Source: Vibrio scophthalmi LMG 19158
GTDB lineage: Bacteria > Pseudomonadota > Gammaproteobacteria > Enterobacterales > Vibrionaceae
Direction of reading: 5' to 3'
Assembly: GCF_000222585.1 (NCBI RefSeq)
Contig: NZ_AFWE01000144.1
Coordinates: 1 to 64,000 of the forward strand
DNA: 64,000 nt
Each line of letters begins with the position of its first letter. Within the stretch, counting starts at the first letter, position 1. The position numbers and the translations under genes were made by a program. This document shows positions 60,917 to 64,000 of this stretch, piece by piece. The notes under the pieces were generated by a model, which was not told where the DNA came from, ran no database searches, and was given only the letters and a program-made list of their open reading frames with translations.

Positions 60917-60947
60917 AAAAGAGCTTCCAAATGGAAGCTCTTTTGTT
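60917..60947. terminator. Bidirectional terminator at 60.9 kb
   Basis: AAAAGAGCTTCC (60917-60928) and GGAAGCTCTTTT (60933-60944) form a perfect 12-bp stem around AAAT, usable in both directions by the convergent 900-residue and phospholipase D genes. Confidence 0.92.
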
Positions 60948-60977
60948 ATCTGACTGGTGTTGTTTCGGCTGCCCGAT

Positions 60978-62576
60978 TTAGAGTTGCGTTTCAATCGGTA
61001 AAATGCCTGCTATCCACGCTCCAATGCGTAGCCAAATACTGGCGTCTGGTTCACTATCATAACGACGGTGGGTTTGATGATTGATCCAAAGAAGGTCACC
61101 TTGGTTATCAAGCATTAGCTGATAAGCGCTTTTGTGCAAAATATCGTCCACATTCATCAGGGCATCAGTGACAAATTCAGGCGCGTTGATCAGTACACCC
61201 ATTTCAGTGTTCAAGAATGCCGAACGAGGATCGAAATTGAATGAGCCTGCAAAAATTTTACGTCCATCAATGACGAAAGTCTTCGCGTGCAGACTGGTGC
61301 GGGAACTGCCAAGCCAAGAGTAGTTCTTTTTCGCTTGTGGATCGGCTTTGACTTCGTACAAATTGATGCCTGATTCGATGAGTTGCTTGCGATATTTAGC
61401 ATACCAACCATGAACGGCAAAGACATCATTGGAAGCGAGTGAATTAGTAATAATGGTAATGTCTAATCCTTCTTGCGCCGCTTTAGTGAGTAAATCCGTG
61501 CCCGCTTTAGTGGGGACAAAATAAGGGGAAACTAACACAAATGAAGAGTCAGCCTGACTCAAAATATCGCCTAGCGAATGAAGCATCAACTGGCTTTGAT
61601 CTGGTTGATAGACCTTACTTGGTTGATCATAGTAGACCTTTGCTTCGCCCCAATAGAGCGGGAGTGTTTTGCCGTTGAGCGCCCTCATTAGTGGCAGTTG
61701 ATTGATATTGGCTGAATACTCTGAACCGTCGAAATGGTTTCTCAATTGGCGTTGCCACTGCGTCACTTGTTCAGCCGTTGGTGCTTGGCCCACTTCAACG
61801 AGTGCTTCTATAGGCGTGGCCGGAGTACTATTCCAGTAAAGATCAAATTGGTGACTAATTTCCGCGACGCTATTACCTGCTAACAGCAGGTCAAAATCGC
61901 CAAAATCAACATCATGATTGGCGGCAAAATATTCGTCACCAATGTTACGTCCACCCGCAATCGCAAAAGCACTATCGGCAATCAGTGCTTTATTGTGCAT
62001 ACGTCGATTCATTTGACTGAAGTTGGTTAGGAAGTCGAGCATGCGCAGTACGCGATTATCAAAGGCATTGAAGAGACGCAGTTCGATATTGTCATGCGCT
62101 GCAAGTGCAGCCATATCGCTATCGCTGCGTGATTGCATGTCATCAAGTAAGATCCTAACTCTTACACCTCTCTCTGCAGCCTGAAAAATAGCATGAGTGA
62201 GCAATGAGCTGGTGCTGTCATCACGATAGATGTAGTACTGTAAATCCAGAGATTGTTCACTGTTTTCAATCAACGCAATTCGAGCGAGTAGAGCTTCTTG
62301 GCCATCACTAAGGGGGTAAAAGCCACTCTGGTCTGCCGCGCTAGTTTGATTCTCACTCATGTAGTGGGTAGCTAACTGGCCTAGCTTGGTGTTTGGGTTG
62401 AGTGGTAGCGTCAAGGATGATGCTTTGATGACCGAGTCAGGTCGTGAAAAATGCGCATAGAGCGCAGTCGCAACCAATACCGTGATGAGTAATAGAACGC
62501 CGGTTCGAAGATAAAACCCAAAGCGACGCGTTGGGCGAGAAGTGGTATGAAATATAGTGCGTCGTGATCTAAACAT
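60978..62576 (-). CDS. Phospholipase D-family protein, ClsC-like
   Basis: 532-residue protein with one N-terminal membrane helix (residues 22-42) and two PLD catalytic HKD motifs: His 194, Lys 196, Asp 201 (HNKALIAD, then GGRNIGDEY) and His 430, Lys 432, Asp 437 (HAKTFVID, then GSFNFDPRS). The architecture resembles cardiolipin synthase ClsC (YmdC) of the E. coli family, but the macrodomain partner YmdB is not nearby. It may make cardiolipin or hydrolyse phospholipid; the exact reaction cannot be told. It is a single-gene unit. Confidence 0.88.
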   Translation of the reverse strand: MFRSRRTIFHTTSRPTRRFGFYLRTGVLLLITVLVATALYAHFSRPDSVIKASSLTLPLNPNTKLGQLATHYMSENQTSAADQSGFYPLSDGQEALLARIALIENSEQSLDLQYYIYRDDSTSSLLTHAIFQAAERGVRVRILLDDMQSRSDSDMAALAAHDNIELRLFNAFDNRVLRMLDFLTNFSQMNRRMHNKALIADSAFAIAGGRNIGDEYFAANHDVDFGDFDLLLAGNSVAEISHQFDLYWNSTPATPIEALVEVGQAPTAEQVTQWQRQLRNHFDGSEYSANINQLPLMRALNGKTLPLYWGEAKVYYDQPSKVYQPDQSQLMLHSLGDILSQADSSFVLVSPYFVPTKAGTDLLTKAAQEGLDITIITNSLASNDVFAVHGWYAKYRKQLIESGINLYEVKADPQAKKNYSWLGSSRTSLHAKTFVIDGRKIFAGSFNFDPRSAFLNTEMGVLINAPEFVTDALMNVDDILHKSAYQLMLDNQGDLLWINHQTHRRYDSEPDASIWLRIGAWIAGILPIETQL

Positions 62577-62742
62577 AACGGGGTAAGTCGTCCTGACTGG
62601 TGAATATTCAACGAAGCGAGTTCAGTAGTAATGTCGATTTAAGCATAACGTTACCAAAAATGTTATGACGACGCGGTGAGTCTGAGACCCAGCAAACATT
62701 GTTGTTTCTGTTGTTATTCTTTGTAGGCCATTACAACCATTA

Positions 62743-62768
62743 AAAAGGCTTCCCTTGGGAAGCCTTTT
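62743..62768. terminator. Terminator after the SulP gene
   Basis: AAAAGGCTTCCC (62743-62754) and GGGAAGCCTTTT (62757-62768) form a near-perfect stem whose central bases open as the loop. It is flanked by A and T runs on both sides and ends the minus-strand SulP gene. Confidence 0.9.
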
Positions 62769-62827
62769 AAAAATAGTCTAGTAACTAGAAAGCCATTCGT
62801 TAGCGAGAGGCTTAGCCTGTTGATCGC

Positions 62828-64000
62828 TTAGCCAGCAAGTACGTCGGTAGCAACCTTGTAGCTTGGATCTTCTTTTACGTTGATCTCAACCAGGCTACCC
62901 GCTTTGTGCAGTAGCGCTCGGCAATCTTGGCTTAGGTGACGCAAGTGTAGTGTTTTGCCAGCGGCGGCGTAACGCTCGGCTAGCGTTTCGATGGCTTCAA
63001 TCGCTGAGTGGTCAGTCACGCGTGAATGAGCGAAGTCGACAATTACTTCTGCTGGGTCATTCTTTGGATTGAATAGCTCAAGGAAGTTAGCTGCGCTACC
63101 GAAGAAGATAGGGCCATGGATATGGTAAACCTTAGCTCCTTCTTCATTGGTTTTGCTTGATGCATAAATGTGCTTAGCGTGTTGCCAAGCAAACATCAGC
63201 GCCGAGGCGATAACACCCACTGCAACGGCAACCGCAAGGTCAGTCAGTACGGTAACAACAGTCACCAATACGATAACAAAGAAATCTTGTTTTGGTACGC
63301 GGCGAGCCAGCTTAAACGTAGCCCACTCGAAGGTGCCAATAACAACCATGAACATTACACCAACCAGAGCGGCAAGTGGGATCATTTCAATCAGTGATGA
63401 AGCAAACAAGATGAAGCAAAGTAGCGCGACTGCGGCAACGATGCCAGATAGACGGCCACGGCCACCAGAGTTTACGTTGATCATTGATTGACCAATCATC
63501 GCACAGCCACCCATTGCGCCGAATACAGAACAGGTGACGTTCGCAAGACCTTGGCCCATACACTCACGATTAGACTGACCACGGGTATTGGTCATTTCAT
63601 CCAATACAGTCAGAGTTAGCAGTGATTCAATTAAGCCGATCGCCGCAAGAATGATGGCGTAAGGCAGAATAATTTGCAGTGTTTCCAAGTTGAATGGAAC
63701 CATCGGAATCGAAAACGTTGGTAGTGAACCTGCCAATGTCGCTGCTTCATCGCCAGACATGGTACGCAGGAAGTCCACCACAGTACGAGTATCTAAATCT
63801 AAACCCACTACTAGCGCGGTTACCGTTACGATGGCAACCAATGATGAAGGCACAGCAGTAGTAAACTTAGGTAGGAAGTGAATAATCGCCATCGTCAGCG
63901 CGACTAAACCTAGCATCAGCATCATTTGGTCGGTTGGTAACCAGGTTAATGCTCCGCTCATATCAGGCGCTTTGAATTGGCCTAGCTGTGCTAGGAAGAT
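62828..64000 (-). CDS. SulP-family anion transporter, C-terminal part
   Basis: The frame is open to the window edge, so the N-terminal helices lie outside. The visible 390 residues include several membrane helices with the family stretch VFGAMGGCAMIGQSMINVNSGG and GRLSGIVAA (about 150-180 from the visible start), then a cytoplasmic STAS domain (from VYHIHGPIFFGSAANF, with DFAHSRVTDHSAIEAI). SulP proteins move sulfate, bicarbonate or other anions, often with sodium or protons. The ion here is unknown. No partner gene is visible. Confidence 0.9.
   Translation of the reverse strand: MFLAQLGQFKAPDMSGALTWLPTDQMMLMLGLVALTMAIIHFLPKFTTAVPSSLVAIVTVTALVVGLDLDTRTVVDFLRTMSGDEAATLAGSLPTFSIPMVPFNLETLQIILPYAIILAAIGLIESLLTLTVLDEMTNTRGQSNRECMGQGLANVTCSVFGAMGGCAMIGQSMINVNSGGRGRLSGIVAAVALLCFILFASSLIEMIPLAALVGVMFMVVIGTFEWATFKLARRVPKQDFFVIVLVTVVTVLTDLAVAVAVGVIASALMFAWQHAKHIYASSKTNEEGAKVYHIHGPIFFGSAANFLELFNPKNDPAEVIVDFAHSRVTDHSAIEAIETLAERYAAAGKTLHLRHLSQDCRALLHKAGSLVEINVKEDPSYKVATDVLAG

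Overview
The window reads as chromosomal DNA of a marine gammaproteobacterium of the family Vibrionaceae, most likely the genus Vibrio. Three things point there: the complete vibrio-type haem uptake cluster (tonB1-exbB1-exbD1-hutBCD, hutWXZ, a HutA-type receptor), the tig-clpP-clpX-lon-hupB-ppiD core block, and blocks such as yoaA-tsaB-slp-fadD-rnd. Base composition is moderate and even. I see no insertion sequence, prophage, integron repeat, CRISPR array, rRNA or tRNA. Genes are dense and intact; only the first and last genes are cut by the window edges. The species cannot be fixed from the sequence alone.

Layout. 1-10 kb: haem and iron acquisition. A minus-strand operon (tonB, exbB, exbD, hutB, hutC, hutD) diverges from a plus-strand operon (hutW, hutX, hutZ), followed by a TonB-dependent haem receptor; Fur-box-like sites lie between the divergent operons. 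10-13.4 kb: DctB/DctD-type two-component system, convergent with the receptor. 13.4-20.3 kb: protein quality control (tig, clpP, clpX, lon) and hupB, with good heat-shock (sigma-32) promoter matches far upstream of tig and directly upstream of lon. 20.4-29.3 kb: ppiD, a ComEA-like protein, cmk, rpsA, ihfB, lapAB, pyrF and a membrane-anchored protein of unknown role. 29.6-34.9 kb: cysB, a methyltransferase-like gene and a three-gene ABC transporter. 35-41 kb: dusC, an orphan type IV pilin-like gene, a YecA-family protein, lolA, rarA and serS.

41-50 kb: a sugar O-acetyltransferase preceded by an overlapping small ORF, an EamA transporter, ansA, sppA, fadH (with a FadR-like operator), an unknown exported protein, purU and a 66-residue protein. 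50.4-58 kb: yoaA, tsaB, an unknown small protein, slp, an alpha/beta hydrolase, fadD and rnd. 58.2-64 kb: an unrecognised 900-residue protein, a phospholipase D family protein and the C-terminal part of a SulP anion transporter with a STAS domain.

How the genes work together. The first 10 kb is a self-contained pathway: outer-membrane haem capture, TonB/ExbBD energy, HutBCD import, and intracellular HutX/HutZ/HutW handling of haem. The tig-to-ppiD block handles protein folding, proteolysis and envelope folding. fadD and fadH serve fatty-acid activation and unsaturated fatty-acid oxidation. The rest is housekeeping.

I did not find a convincing undescribed multi-gene system. The most worthwhile leads are the unknown 900-residue gene, the long structured leader with a heat-shock promoter upstream of tig, a structured RNA candidate between comEA and cmk, a terminator-like hairpin that contains the dusC ribosome binding site, and the leader ORF before the acetyltransferase.
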